A stretch of 64,000 nt of DNA from Streptomyces sp. 71268 (GCF_029392895.1 NZ_CP114200.1:5053001-5117000), one strand, 5' to 3'; numbered from the stretch's first letter, positions 31,732 to 42,000 are shown. Notes: generated from the sequence alone by a model not told the origin. Translations and numbers: made by a program.

Positions 31732-33228
31732 ATGGCGCTCATCGCTCTCGCCGCGGACAAGGGCTCGCCGGGGGTCACCACGGCCGCCGTCGCGATAGCG
31801 GCCGTCTGGCCCCGGCGCGTGCTCCTGGCCGAGGTCGACCCGGCCGGCGGGGACCTCGTCTACCGGGGTTCGGCGGCGCACGGCGGGCCGCTGGACCCGA
31901 ACACCGGCATGCTCTCGATCGGTGCCACCGCCCGCCGTGGCCTGGTGCCCGATCAGTTGTGGGACCACGCGCAGCCCATGCTGGGCGGCCTCGACGTGCT
32001 CGTGGGGCTCGGCAGCTCCGAGCAGTCGGCCGGACTGGCCGGGCTGTGGCCGATGTTGGGACGCGCGTTCGCCGGGCTCGGCGACTCGCCCGACGGGCCC
32101 GCCGACGTCATAGCCGACTGCGGCCGGGTCGGGGCGGACGCGGTGGCCGTGGAGATGTTCCCGTACGCGTCGATCGTGCTGTTGGTCGCCGGTACGGAGC
32201 CGGAGCAGCTCGCGCGGGTCAGGGACCGGGCCGCGGCGCTGTCGGCCCGGCTGCACGGCGGGCAGCGCGGCGCGGCGCAGTTGGGAACGCCGCTGATCGG
32301 CGTGCTCCTGGTGGCCGACGTGGGGAGCGCGAGCCGGCTCGTCGGACAGGTCAACGACATGCTCGTGGCGGCGCAGGCCGGGGCGCGCGTGGTGGGCGTC
32401 GTGGCGCGGGACACCTCTGGCGCGGACCAGTTGGCCGGGCGCAAGCGCGGGCGGTTGGACAAGTCGCTGCTCATCCGCTCGGCGCGGAAGGTCGTCGGCG
32501 ACCTGCACCAGCAGTTCGGCGCGGCGTTCGCCGGCGCGCCCGCCGGCGCGTCCACCCCCGGCGGGGCGCGCGGTGGCGTCGGCGGCGCGGGGCGGGTCAC
32601 CGGACCGCGGGCGGGCGCCCAGCCCGCCCCGTCGCAACCCGGCCAGGCCGGCCGTCCGGCCCAGCCGCTCCCGGGCCAGTCGGGCCAGTCGGGCCACGCC
32701 CCGCACCCCGGCCCCGGTGCCCAGCCCCCGCAGGGTGCCCAGCCCCCGCACCACGGGCACGGCAACCCCTCGGGCACCGGCGAGCAGCCCTCGGGACGGC
32801 ACGCCCAGCCACCGCACGAGCAGCGGGACCAGCGCGCGGGGTCGGCACAGCCGCGCCCGCCGCGCGACCAGACCCGCGAGAACGAGCGCACCCAGCAGAT
32901 CCACCAGATGCCGCGCCCCGGGCGGGCCCAGCCACAGCCAGAGCCCCAGCCGCCCGCCACGTACGACGGCGGCAGCCCGTACGACGGCGCGAGCCCGTAT
33001 GACGGCGGCGCGTACGAACGCCAGGCCGCGCCTGACGGCAGTGGCCCGTACGACCCACAGACCTCGTCCTCGTACGACCCACAGACCTCGTACGGCGCCA
33101 ACGCCCCGCTCGGTGCCAACGCCCCGTACGACGGCGGCAGCCCGTACGACGGTGGTGCGGCTCAGCCCGAGCAGCGGCCCGGTGCGGCCGGTGGTGCGGG
33201 TGGGGCCGGAGGGGGAGCGGGCTGGTGA
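31732..33228 (+). CDS. CpaE-like ParA/MinD-type protein with disordered tail
   Basis: A 498-aa protein with an N-terminal SIMIBI NTPase-like domain (about 1-260) and a Pro/Gln/Gly-rich disordered tail (about 270-498). CpaE/TadZ proteins place the Tad machine at its site in the cell. The start of the P-loop reads DKGSPGVTT, so the signature Lys is present but the second, nucleotide-binding Lys of KGGXGK[ST] is Val. AEVDPAGGDLVYR matches the switch region. The tail contains several PYDGG/PYDPQ repeats. It shares GTGA with cpaF, so the two are translationally coupled. It may bind nucleotide weakly or not at all. Confidence 0.8.
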   Translation: MALIALAADKGSPGVTTAAVAIAAVWPRRVLLAEVDPAGGDLVYRGSAAHGGPLDPNTGMLSIGATARRGLVPDQLWDHAQPMLGGLDVLVGLGSSEQSAGLAGLWPMLGRAFAGLGDSPDGPADVIADCGRVGADAVAVEMFPYASIVLLVAGTEPEQLARVRDRAAALSARLHGGQRGAAQLGTPLIGVLLVADVGSASRLVGQVNDMLVAAQAGARVVGVVARDTSGADQLAGRKRGRLDKSLLIRSARKVVGDLHQQFGAAFAGAPAGASTPGGARGGVGGAGRVTGPRAGAQPAPSQPGQAGRPAQPLPGQSGQSGHAPHPGPGAQPPQGAQPPHHGHGNPSGTGEQPSGRHAQPPHEQRDQRAGSAQPRPPRDQTRENERTQQIHQMPRPGRAQPQPEPQPPATYDGGSPYDGASPYDGGAYERQAAPDGSGPYDPQTSSSYDPQTSYGANAPLGANAPYDGGSPYDGGAAQPEQRPGAAGGAGGAGGGAGW

Positions 33229-34532
33229 GCACCGTCGACCACCAGCTCGTCAAGCGCTTCCGGCAGGAGGCCGGCGACCGGATCGCCGAGCAGCGCCGGA
33301 TCGACCAGGTCGCCGGCGCCACGCCGATGACCCCCGAGGACGAGCGGCAGTACGCGCGCGCCGTCATCGCGCAGATCCTGGAGGACTACGCGCGCGCCGA
33401 GATCAACCTCGGGCGCACCCCGCTGGACGCGGAGAGCGAGGAGAGCTACGCGGCGGCCGTACACGCCGCGCTGTTCGGCGTCGGCCGGCTGCAACCGCTG
33501 CTCGACGACCCCGAGGTCGAGAACATCGACATCAACGGCTGCGACCGGGTCTTCATCGGCTACGCGGACGGCCGCGAGGAGCAGGGCGAGCCGGTCGCCG
33601 AGAGCGACGAGGAACTGATCGAGCTGATCCAGGTGCTCGGCGCGTACTCGGGCCTGTCGTCGCGGCCGTTCGACACCGCCAACCCCCAGCTCGACCTGCG
33701 GCTGCCCGACGGCTCCCGGCTCTCCGCCGTCATGGACGTCACCCGGCGGCCCGCGCTGTCCATCCGCCGGGCGCGGCTCGGCAAGGTCTTCATGGCCGAC
33801 CTGGTGGGCAACGGCACGCTCACCCCGGAGCTGGGCAACTTCCTGGCCTGCGCGGTGCGGGCGCGGAAGAACATCATGATCGCCGGGGCCACCAACGCCG
33901 GGAAGACCACGCTGTTGCGGGCGCTGGCCAACGAGATCCCGCCCAGCGAGCGGCTGATCACCGTGGAACGGGCGCTTGAGCTGGGCCTCGACCAGTTCCC
34001 CGACCTGCACCCCAACGTCGTGGCGTTCGAGGAGCGGCTGCCCAACTCCGAGGGGCAGGGCACGATCAGCATGGCCGAGCTGGTGCGCCGCTCGCTGCGC
34101 ATGAACCCCTCCCGGGTCATCGTCGGCGAGGTGCTCGGTGACGAGATCGTCACCATGCTCAACGCGATGTCGCAGGGCAACGACGGCTCGCTCTCCACCA
34201 TCCACGCCAACAGTTCCAGCGAGGTGTTCAACCGCATCGCCACCTACGCGCTCCAGGCGAACGAACGACTGCCCATCGAGGCCAGCCACATGCTGGTCGC
34301 CGGCGCGGTCAACTTCGTCGTCTTCGTCGAGCGCCGCAACGACTACGCCAGCGGCGGCTCGCTCAGCCGCCGCGTCACATCCGTGCGCGAGGTCAACGGG
34401 GTCGACGGGCGGGTGCTCTCCAGCGAGGTGTTCATCGAGACGGCCGACGGCCGCGTCGTGCCGCACGCGCCGGTCACCTGCCTGGACGAGTTGGCCGCGT
34501 TCGGTTACCGCCCGTCCGGGGCCTGGGGGTAG
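33225..34532 (+). CDS. cpaF: CpaF/TadA secretion ATPase
   Basis: A 435-aa hexameric ATPase of the type II/IV secretion superfamily that powers Flp pilus assembly. It starts at GTG 33225, overlapping the preceding stop. Domains in order are a helical N-terminal domain (about 1-130), then the CpaF core. Walker A is GATNAGKTT at 221-229, the Walker B-type block reads PSRVIVGEVLGDE, and the His box is STIHANSS. The start of TadB is 6 bp downstream. All catalytic motifs look intact, unlike those of the CpaE-like partner. Confidence 0.95.
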   Translation: MSTVDHQLVKRFRQEAGDRIAEQRRIDQVAGATPMTPEDERQYARAVIAQILEDYARAEINLGRTPLDAESEESYAAAVHAALFGVGRLQPLLDDPEVENIDINGCDRVFIGYADGREEQGEPVAESDEELIELIQVLGAYSGLSSRPFDTANPQLDLRLPDGSRLSAVMDVTRRPALSIRRARLGKVFMADLVGNGTLTPELGNFLACAVRARKNIMIAGATNAGKTTLLRALANEIPPSERLITVERALELGLDQFPDLHPNVVAFEERLPNSEGQGTISMAELVRRSLRMNPSRVIVGEVLGDEIVTMLNAMSQGNDGSLSTIHANSSSEVFNRIATYALQANERLPIEASHMLVAGAVNFVVFVERRNDYASGGSLSRRVTSVREVNGVDGRVLSSEVFIETADGRVVPHAPVTCLDELAAFGYRPSGAWG

Positions 34533-34538
34533 GGCCGT

Positions 34539-35531
34539 ATGAATCAAGTCACGTCGATGGGCGGGTTCTTCTCGCTGCCCACGTTGTTCGCGCTGTTGTC
34601 CGGCGTGGTCGTCGGGGGCGGCGTCGCGCTGCTGATCATCGCCGTCCGGGGGCTGCCGCCCAAGCCGGAACACGAGAAGGCCAAGGCCGGGCAGCGCGCC
34701 GCGGAACTGGCCCGGTTCGCCAGCCGGCGCGGCTCGCTCGCGATCGGCGTCGGCCTGGCCGTCCTACTGCTGACCCGCTGGATCGTGGCGGGCCTGGCGG
34801 CCGGCGTGCTGGTCTTCGTCTGGGACCGGCTGTTCGGTGGCGCGGCCGAGGAGCGCTCGGCGATGCGCCGGGTCGAGGCGCTGGCCGCGTGGACCGAGTC
34901 GCTGCGCGACACCATCGCCGGCGCGGTCGGCCTGGAGCAGGCCATTCCGTCCTCCGCGCGGGCCGCCGCGCCGGCACTGCGCCCGCACCTGGACGCGCTG
35001 GTGGACCGGTTGCGGGCGCGCACGCCGCTGCCGGACGCGCTGCAACAACTCGCCGACGAGATCGACGACGCGTCGGCCGACATCATCATCGCCGCCCTCA
35101 TCCTCAACTCCCGGCTGCGCGGCCCCGGCCTGCGCGAGGTGCTGGGCGCGCTGGCCAAGTCGGCGCGCGAGGAGGTCGACATGCGGCAGCGGGTCATGGC
35201 GCAGCGCGCCAGCACCCGGCGCAGCGTGCAGATCGTGGTCGGCGTCTCGATCGCGTTCGTGCTCGGCCTGTCGATCTTCAACCGGGACTTCGTCGAGCCG
35301 TACGGGACGCCGGTCGGGCAGCTCGTGCTGGCCTGTGTGTGCGCGCTGTTCGCGATGGGCTTCTGGTGGCTGCGGAAGCTGTCCAGCATCGACACGCCGG
35401 ACCGGTTCCTGACCCGCGACGCCACGCCGGAGCGGTCCGTACCGGCGCGCGCCGGCGCGCACGCGGTGCGGCAGCCCGGCGCGGGCACCGTGCAGTCCCC
35501 CGTCTACGGCGATGAGGTGACCCCCCGATGA
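34539..35531 (+). CDS. tadB: TadB, inner-membrane platform protein of the Tad pilus
   Basis: A 330-aa type II secretion F-domain membrane protein. TM helices are visible near residues 8-32, 68-85, 230-250 and 258-285. The cytoplasmic F-domain part reads LRDTIAGAVGLEQAIPSSAR and ALQQLADEIDDASADIIIAAL. TadB pairs with TadC to form the platform on which the ATPase acts. It lies 6 bp after cpaF and overlaps tadC by ATGA. Confidence 0.92.
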   Translation: MNQVTSMGGFFSLPTLFALLSGVVVGGGVALLIIAVRGLPPKPEHEKAKAGQRAAELARFASRRGSLAIGVGLAVLLLTRWIVAGLAAGVLVFVWDRLFGGAAEERSAMRRVEALAAWTESLRDTIAGAVGLEQAIPSSARAAAPALRPHLDALVDRLRARTPLPDALQQLADEIDDASADIIIAALILNSRLRGPGLREVLGALAKSAREEVDMRQRVMAQRASTRRSVQIVVGVSIAFVLGLSIFNRDFVEPYGTPVGQLVLACVCALFAMGFWWLRKLSSIDTPDRFLTRDATPERSVPARAGAHAVRQPGAGTVQSPVYGDEVTPR

Positions 35532-36478
35532 ACAGCGCTATCACGATGCCGGTCCTGGTCGGTGCCGTCTTCGGGCTCGGCGTCTACACCCTGGTCCGCG
35601 CGCTGATGCCGGGCCGGCGCGGGGCGGTGGCGCGGGTCGCGCAGATCGACGCGCTGCGGGCGCGCGGCTCGGCGCACGCCGGCCGGTACGAGGCCGACCG
35701 GGGCCAGGCCGGCGGCGCGGCCCGGGAGAGCCGACTGGAGGCCGCCCGCGGCCGGATCGGCCAGCGGGTCGCCGACCTCTACCTGCAACAGGGCTGGGAA
35801 CAGCGGTCGCTGCGGGCCGACCTGGCGGTGCTGGAGCGGAGCTGGGAGTCGTTCCTCGCGACGAAGGTGCTGCTGGGCGCGGCCGGACTGGTCTTCGGCC
35901 CGTTCGTCTTCGTCATCGTCTGGACGCTCGGCTTCGGCAGCAGCCCGATCATCCCGGTGTGGATGGCGCTGCTGTTCGGCGCGGTCTTCTTCATGCTGCC
36001 GGACCTGGAGGTACGCCGGGACGCCGCGGACAAGCGGCGCGACCTGCGCCGGGTGATCGGCGCGTACCTGGACCTGGTGGCGATGAACCTCGCCGGCGGG
36101 CGCGGCCTGCCCGAGTCGCTGATGGCCGCGGCCGACGTCAGCGACGGCTGGGCGCTGCGGCGGATCAGGAACGCGCTCGCTGACGCCCGGATCACCGGGA
36201 CCAGCCAGTGGCAGGCGCTCGGGAACCTCGGCGAGGAACTCGGCGTCGATGAACTCAAGGACCTCTCGTCGTCCCTCGCGCTCGTCGCGGACGACGGAGC
36301 GAAGGTACGTGAATCACTCGGGTCGCGCGCGGAAACGATGCGGCATCGAGAGCTGGCGGAGATCGAAGGGAGCGCTGGAGAAAAGTCGCAGTCGATGCTG
36401 GTGGCGCAACTGCTGCTGTGTGCGGGGTTCCTGGTCTTCCTCATCTTTCCGGCCGCGATGCGCGTCTTCGAGGTCTGA
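35528..36478 (+). CDS. tadC: TadC, inner-membrane platform protein of the Tad pilus
   Basis: A 316-aa type II secretion F-domain protein partnering TadB. It opens with a TM helix (MPVLVGAVFGLGVYTLVRAL) and has two central TM segments (LLGAAGLVFGPFVFVIVWTL and IPVWMALLFGAVFFMLPDL). The F-domain (IGAYLDLVAMNLAGGRGLPE) and a last helix (LLLCAGFLVFLIFPAAMRVF) follow. The start overlaps tadB by 4 bp. The pilin gene starts 88 bp downstream. Confidence 0.92.
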   Translation: MNSAITMPVLVGAVFGLGVYTLVRALMPGRRGAVARVAQIDALRARGSAHAGRYEADRGQAGGAARESRLEAARGRIGQRVADLYLQQGWEQRSLRADLAVLERSWESFLATKVLLGAAGLVFGPFVFVIVWTLGFGSSPIIPVWMALLFGAVFFMLPDLEVRRDAADKRRDLRRVIGAYLDLVAMNLAGGRGLPESLMAAADVSDGWALRRIRNALADARITGTSQWQALGNLGEELGVDELKDLSSSLALVADDGAKVRESLGSRAETMRHRELAEIEGSAGEKSQSMLVAQLLLCAGFLVFLIFPAAMRVFEV

Positions 36479-36565
36479 CCGTGCCGACACCGCCGACACA
36501 GCCCTTCTCCAACGGTCACCGTTCCCTCGCTACTCCCCCCACCACCTGAGAGGACACTCATCACC

Positions 36566-36814
36566 ATGAACACAGGCCCTCGCATCAGCCACCCGGCGCT
36601 CGACTTCCTGCTCGCCTTCGTACGCGGCCGAGTGGAGCGCGCCCGCTCCGGCGAACTCGACCGCGGCGCCTCCGCGGTGGAGTGGGTCATCATCTCGGCC
36701 GTCGTGGTCGCGATAGTCGGCGTGGTCGCCGCGATCATCAACGCCGCCCTGAGTGACGGCGCGGACAAGGTCGGCGACTGCATCAAGGGCGCGGACGCCA
36801 GCAAGACCTGCTGA
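36566..36814 (+). CDS. Flp-type major pilin
   Basis: An 82-aa pilin precursor. A basic leader ends in RGASAVEWVII, where Glu lies five residues into the hydrophobic helix, the class III/Flp arrangement; cleavage is expected just before SAVEW or ASAVEW. The helix VIISAVVVAIVGVVAAIINAAL is followed by a short polar C-terminus with two Cys (DCIKGADASKTC). The ATG at 36566 follows GAGAGGA. It lies downstream of tadC and upstream of two TadE-like genes, the expected position for the structural subunit. Confidence 0.88.
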   Translation: MNTGPRISHPALDFLLAFVRGRVERARSGELDRGASAVEWVIISAVVVAIVGVVAAIINAALSDGADKVGDCIKGADASKTC

Positions 36815-37140
36815 CGCGTGGCACGACCCGCGGACGCCCGCGAGACCCGCTGACGCCAGCGGAACCGGTGACGCCACCACGCGCTGACGCGCCGCCACCC
36901 GGGCCACGGGCCGAGCGCCCCGGAGCCGACCCGGGGCGAGCGGTCCACCGCGCGCGCCGGGCCCGCCGGGTGACCGGCGGGCGGGCGACCGGTCGGCTCA
37001 CGTGGCCGGCGGGCGACCGGCCGGGGGAGTGTGCCGGGGCGGAGCCCGTACGGGGTGACGATCGCCGCGGCGCCGGCCCCACCGGGTCGCCCCGTGGGGG
37101 CGGCGGCGCCAGGGACCGAGGAGACAACGGGGATGACGGC
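36815..37140. other. Gap between pilin and TadE gene
   Basis: About 326 bp rich in GC with an open frame but no strong start. It may contain an attenuator or processing site that lets the pilin be made in excess. No hairpin was confirmed by eye. Confidence 0.35.
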
Positions 37141-37656
37141 ATGAGACGAACCGGGGGCGGTGCGCTGCACCGCGCGGCGCGGCGCAGGGTGGACGCCATG
37201 CGCGGCGACGGCCGCGACCGGGCGGGCGCGGCACCGGGCCGGGCACGCGGCAGCGGCGGCCGGACGAGCGACAGCGGGATGACCGCCATCGAGTTCGTGC
37301 TGCTCACGCCGGTGCTGTTCTTCCTGATCTTCGCGACCGTGCAGTTCGCGCTGTACTTCTTCGCCGACCACGTCGCCCAGGCGGCGGCGCAGGCCGGCGC
37401 GCGCAAGGCGCGCGCCGAGGCGGACGAGAACCCCGGCGGCTGGGGCGGCAAGGCGCGCTCCACGGCCGACAGCTACATCCGGCAACTGGGCCCGAACCTG
37501 CTCATCAAGCCGGAGGTGACGCTGCTCACGCCGCGCGCCGACACGGTGGGGGTGCAGGTCGAGGCCGACGTGCCCACCGTGTTCCCCGGCATGCGGTTCA
37601 CCGTGCACGCGCGGTCGCAGGGGCCCATCGAGCGGTTCGTCGTGGACAGGGGCTGA
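37141..37656 (+). CDS. TadE-like pseudopilin
   Basis: A 171-aa pilin-like protein from ATG 37141 (MRRTGGGAL). The basic leader of about 45 residues ends in SGMTAIEFVLLTPVLFFLIF, with the conserved Glu of the TadE motif (TAIEF) at the start of the helix. The C-terminal part is soluble (VTLLTPRADTVGVQVEADVP). TadE proteins are minor pseudopilins that prime or tip Flp pili. It is followed 5 bp later by a second TadE-like gene. Confidence 0.85.
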   Translation: MRRTGGGALHRAARRRVDAMRGDGRDRAGAAPGRARGSGGRTSDSGMTAIEFVLLTPVLFFLIFATVQFALYFFADHVAQAAAQAGARKARAEADENPGGWGGKARSTADSYIRQLGPNLLIKPEVTLLTPRADTVGVQVEADVPTVFPGMRFTVHARSQGPIERFVVDRG

Positions 37657-37661
37657 GCGCG

Positions 37662-38174
37662 GTGTGGCGTGCTGAGCGACGTACGACGGTCCGGGAGGCC
37701 CGGGCCCGCGCCGGGCGTGCGCCCGAGGCGTCCGGGAGCGCGGCCGACGGCGTTACCGGCGCGCCCGGTGGCGAGGCCCGCGCCGGCGACGCCGGGCTCT
37801 CGACCATCGAGGTGGTCATCCTCGCGCCGGTGATGATCCTGTTCATCCTGGTGCTGGTCGGCTTCGGGCAACTCGTGGAGGGCCGGGGCGCGGTGGACGG
37901 CGCCGCCCGCGACGCCGCGCGCGCCGGCTCCATCCAGCACGACTACGGCGTCGCCATGCGCGAGGCCCGCAAGGCCGCGGCAGCGGACCTGAAGGACGTG
38001 TGCGTGGGCTCGGTGAACGTCCGGATGACCGGCTCCCGCTTCGAACCCGGTGGCTTCTTCAAGGTCGAGGTGAGCTGCGAGGTGCGCGGCCTGCGCATGA
38101 TCGGCCTCGACATCGGCAGCACGGTCAAGGCCACCGGCAGCTCGCCCATCGACCCCTACCGGAGGGCCTCATGA
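37662..38174 (+). CDS. TadE-like pseudopilin, second copy
   Basis: A 170-aa protein from GTG 37662. The leader is basic, and LSTIEVVILAPVMILFILVL carries the conserved Glu at the helix start, as in TadE. The extracytoplasmic part includes GRGAVDGAARDAARAGSIQ and two Cys (DVCVGS, VSCEVRG) that could form a disulphide. It differs from the upstream TadE copy outside the helix. The stop overlaps the next start by ATGA. Confidence 0.85.
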   Translation: MWRAERRTTVREARARAGRAPEASGSAADGVTGAPGGEARAGDAGLSTIEVVILAPVMILFILVLVGFGQLVEGRGAVDGAARDAARAGSIQHDYGVAMREARKAAAADLKDVCVGSVNVRMTGSRFEPGGFFKVEVSCEVRGLRMIGLDIGSTVKATGSSPIDPYRRAS

Positions 38175-38695
38175 GCGCCCCGCCCACCCGGCCGGCCGAG
38201 CGCGTGAGGCGACAGCCGGCGCGCGCCCGGCTCGCGGCGCGCTGGGCACGGGCCGTCGAGCGCCGGTACGCCGGGCGCCTGGACGACCGGGGCGCGGGCG
38301 CGGCGGCCGTCATCCTCTTCGCGTTCCTCTTCCTGGCGCTGGCCGCGTTCGTCGTGGACGGCGGCATGTCCATCTCGCAGCGCGAGCGGGCCGCCGACAT
38401 CGCCGAGCAGGCCGCCCGGTACGCCGCGCAGGACATCGACGAGGCGGCGCTACGCGCCAGCGGCGGCACGAGCGCGCCCATCAACTACGAGAACTGCGGC
38501 GCCCGGGTGCGGCAGTTCGCCCGCGAGGCCGGACTCTCCGGACCGGACGTCGCCGCGTCGCGCTGCGTGTCGGCCAACGCCGAACAGGTCGAGGTCGAGA
38601 TCCAACTCACCTACGAACCCGTGCTGACCGGCCTGTTCTACAACGGCTCCTTCACGGTGCGGGGCTCGTCGAAGGCGGAGTCCCATGTCGGCTGA
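38171..38695 (+). CDS. TadG-like pilus assembly protein
   Basis: A 174-aa protein starting at ATG 38171, overlapping the previous stop by 4 bp. The basic N-terminus is followed by GAGAAAVILFAFLFLALAAF, the hydrophobic segment of TadG/Flp-associated proteins, then VDGGMSISQRERAADIAEQA. The C-terminal part has NYENCGARVRQF and a Cys-containing SRCVSANAEQ, suggesting a disulphide outside the cell. It is the last pseudopilin-like gene of the series and precedes an 18-bp repeat tract. Confidence 0.82.
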   Translation: MSAPPTRPAERVRRQPARARLAARWARAVERRYAGRLDDRGAGAAAVILFAFLFLALAAFVVDGGMSISQRERAADIAEQAARYAAQDIDEAALRASGGTSAPINYENCGARVRQFAREAGLSGPDVAASRCVSANAEQVEVEIQLTYEPVLTGLFYNGSFTVRGSSKAESHVG

Positions 38696-39052
38696 CCCCT
38701 GCCCGCCGCGGCCCGTACGACTGGCGGGGCGCGTACGACCAGCGGAGCCCGTACGTCCGGCGGAGCCCGTCCCACGAGCGGAGTCCGCACGACGAGCGGA
38801 GCCCGTACGACGAGCGGAGCCCGTACGCCCGGCGCGCGCCGTACGGCCGCCGGGACGCGTACGCCCCCGGGCGTCAGCCGGGCCCCCGGGGGCCCCGGGG
38901 CTCCCGCGACCGACCGGACGTCGCAGACGGCGTCCGCCGCCGGGGCCGCCCCGGCGCTGAACCCCCGTCCGCACCCGTCGTCCCGCGTCGCTCGCCGCAC
39001 GCGCCACGCCGACCCGTCCGACGACCCCACCCGAGGCTGAGGAATCCCGCCC
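38696..39052. other. Gap containing an 18-bp repeat tract
   Basis: About 357 bp with no established gene. A frame from ATG 38685, overlapping the TadG stop, stays open to 38960 and encodes 91 Arg/Pro/Ala-rich residues. The repeat tract at 38721-38846 falls inside it. The frame has no ribosome site that I can see, so I leave it uncalled. Confidence 0.4.
38721..38846 (+). repeat. 18-bp tandem repeat, seven units
   Basis: Seven consecutive 18-bp units with consensus CGAGCGGAGCCCGTACGA start at 38721, 38739, 38757, 38775, 38793, 38811 and 38829. The 18-bp period is six codons. In one frame each unit would read as RPAEPV or RRAEPV, so a coding origin is possible. Confidence 0.85.
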
Positions 39053-42000
39053 ATGGCGCGCACCGCCCGCCCCACCCCAGGCCCGTCCGGCTCGCAGCCG
39101 CGACGGCAGCCGCAGCCGCTGCCCGTGCGTACCCGTACGGTGGGCGACTTCGTCAAGGCGTTCTTCGCGTTCATCGCGCTGTCCGCGCTGCTCATCGGCG
39201 TACCCGGCGCGCTCGCGTACTTCGTCGGCTGGCCGCTGCCCCACGAGGCGCCCACGCTGGAGACGGTGCGGCAGCCGATCACCGCGAGCGTCTTCGTCGA
39301 CGTGCTGACCGTCGTGGTGTGGCTGGCCTGGGCGCAGTTCGCCGCGTGCGTGATCGTCGAGGGCAAGGCGGAGATCTCCGGCGTCGGCATGCCGTCGCGG
39401 GTGCCGGGCGCCGGGCCGAGCCAGTTGTTGGCGCGGCAACTGGTGGCCGCGCTGCTGCTGGTCGGCGCGTCGGCGGCGAGCCTGACCCCCGGGCTGTCCC
39501 AGATCGGCAACGCGTACGAGGACAACGCGCGCGGCACCGTGGCCTCCGCCCAGCAGACCCCGGGCCAGGCGGGCGAGAAGGTCGGTGACGGCCAGCGCCA
39601 CCTGGAGCCGCACCAGCAGCGGATGGTGGACCCCACACGGCCCGGCACGGGCAGCGCGCACGTGGGCGAGGAGCGGCGGCAGACGAAGTTCTACCGCATC
39701 CAGCCGCCCGAGGGCCGCCACCACGACTCGCTGTGGGAGATCGCCGAACGGCACCTGGACGACGGCCGCCGCTACAAGGAGATCTACCAGCTCAACAAGG
39801 ACCGGGTGCAGCCCGACGGCTCCAAACTCTCCCAGGCCAGCCTGATCCGCCCCGGCTGGATCATGGAGATGCCCGCCGACGCGCACGGCGGCGAACTGGT
39901 CGAGATGCCCGAGGACTCGCCGGAGATCACCAAGGACCTGCGGGAGCAGATCCGCGAGTACGACAGGTCCAGCCGCACCCCGCACCGCGACGTCGACCCC
40001 GGCCGCGCCGACCAGGCACGGGACGTCTCCGTCGACCAGCCGGCCCGCCCCAGCGTCCCCGAGCCGGCCCCGGCCACCCCGGACGACAGGCGTTCCGCCG
40101 ACTCCGCCACGTCCGCCGACGAGTCGGCGTTCGGCCTCTCCGAGGCGCTGATCGGCGCGCCGCTGCTGGCCGCCGGGCTGCTGGCCGCGCTGGGCCGGCG
40201 GCGCAGGGCGGCGCTGTGGCAGTCGGCCATGTCGGCGCTCGGCCTCGGCATCGACCTCACGCCGACCGGCCCGGCCGCCCGCGTCGAGGAGGCGCTGCTG
40301 GTCGGCGCCGACCCCGTGGCCGTAAGCGACCTGGACCGGGCGCTGCGCGGCCTGTCGGCGGCGCTGGCCGCCGACGGGCGCGAGCTGCCCGTCGTCTACG
40401 CCGCGTGGCTGACCGGCACCGAGCTGCACCTCCAACTCTCCGCGGCCGCCGGAGAGCCGCCACGGCCGTGGCAGCCCGGCCAGGACGAGACGTTCTGGCG
40501 GCTGCGCCGCTCGGCCATCACCGAGCAGGCGGACGACGGAACCGCCGCCCCCTATCCGGGCCTGGTCAGCCTCGGCACGCTGGACGAGGCGCGACTGCTG
40601 CTCAACCTGGAGGCCGTGCCCGGCATCGTCTCGCTGACCGGCGCGGAGGCGGACCGCACCGCGGTCTTCGCCTCGATCGCCGCCGAACTGGCCACCAGCG
40701 GCTGGTCCGACCGGCTGACGCTGACCCTGGTCGGCTTCGGCGCCGAACTCGGCGCGCTGGCCCCCACCCGCATCCGGCACCTGGACGACGTGGCCGCGCT
40801 GGTGGAGACCATGACGGCCGAGACCGAACAGCGGCGCGCCGCGCTCAGCGTCGCCGGCCACGACTCGGTACTCACCGGCCGCACCGGCCAGGCCCAGCAC
40901 ACCCAACGCGCCCCGCACCTGGTCCTGCTCGCGGCCGAGCCGGACGGCGAGCAGGCGACACGGCTGGCCGAACTCGCCGCCGACTCCGGCCGGCTCGGCA
41001 TCGGCTACCTCATCGGCACCACCCAGCAGCAGTTCCCGGGCGCGACCTGGGAACTGGACATCACCCCCGACGGCACGCTGCGCGCCCCGCTGCTCGGCCT
41101 CGAACTGACCGCCCAGCGACTGCCGGCCGAGCAACACCGGGCCGTGGTCGAACTCTTCGCCGCCGCCGACCCGGACGGCGTCGCCACGACCGGCCGCGCC
41201 GACGGACAGCGGGCCCCGTTCCTGGTCGACATCAGCGAGGCGGGCCGGCCGGCGGTGTACGCGAGGCTGCTCGGCGACTACGAGATCATGGGCCTGGAGA
41301 CCCCGGAGGACGAGCGCGGCGCGCTGCTGCACGAGGCGCTGGCCCTGCTGTTGTTGCACCGCGAGGGCGTCCACCCGCGCGTCCTGGCCTCCGCGCTGTG
41401 GCCGCGCGGCGCCACCGAGGACGTACGCGACGCGCTGATCGAGCGGCTACGGGAGTGGCTCGGCGAGGACCAGGGCCCCGAGCCGGGCCCCGGCGGCGGC
41501 GCGGCCGGCGCGAGCGCGCCCCGACTGCGGAGCGACGCCACCGGCCGGCTCACCCTCGCCACGTCGGTCGTCTCCGACCTCGACGTACTCCGCACCCTGC
41601 ACCACGAGGCCACCCAGGGCCGGGGCGCGAACGACCTCCGCACCCGCGAACGCCTCCTCACCGACGCCCTCGCCCTGGCCCGCGGTCCCCTCCTGGCGGG
41701 CCGCCCGCAGGGCCGCTACGGCTGGCTGGCCCACGAGATCATCGAGGCCCAACTGCCGCTCCTGGTCGCCGACGTGGCCCTCGCCCTGGCCGCCCACCAC
41801 GGCGCGGCGGATCGGCCGCGCCAGGCCATGGCCGCCCTGGAGGCGGCGCTGGCCTCGGCCCCGGCTGACGAGCGCCTGTGGAACGAACTGCTCCGCGCCG
41901 CCCACGCCACCGGCGACACGGCCCAGCTCACCACGACTGCCACCGCCCTCCTGGACCGCAACGCCACCCTCAGCGGCGGCGCCCGCGGCCTCCCGCCGCG

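Noticed and set aside
38450..41374. A 974-codon minus-strand open frame opposite the LysM/BTAD gene
   Set aside because: Composition (Gly, Arg, Val, Gln) and lack of a ribosome site mark it as an antisense shadow of a high-GC gene.
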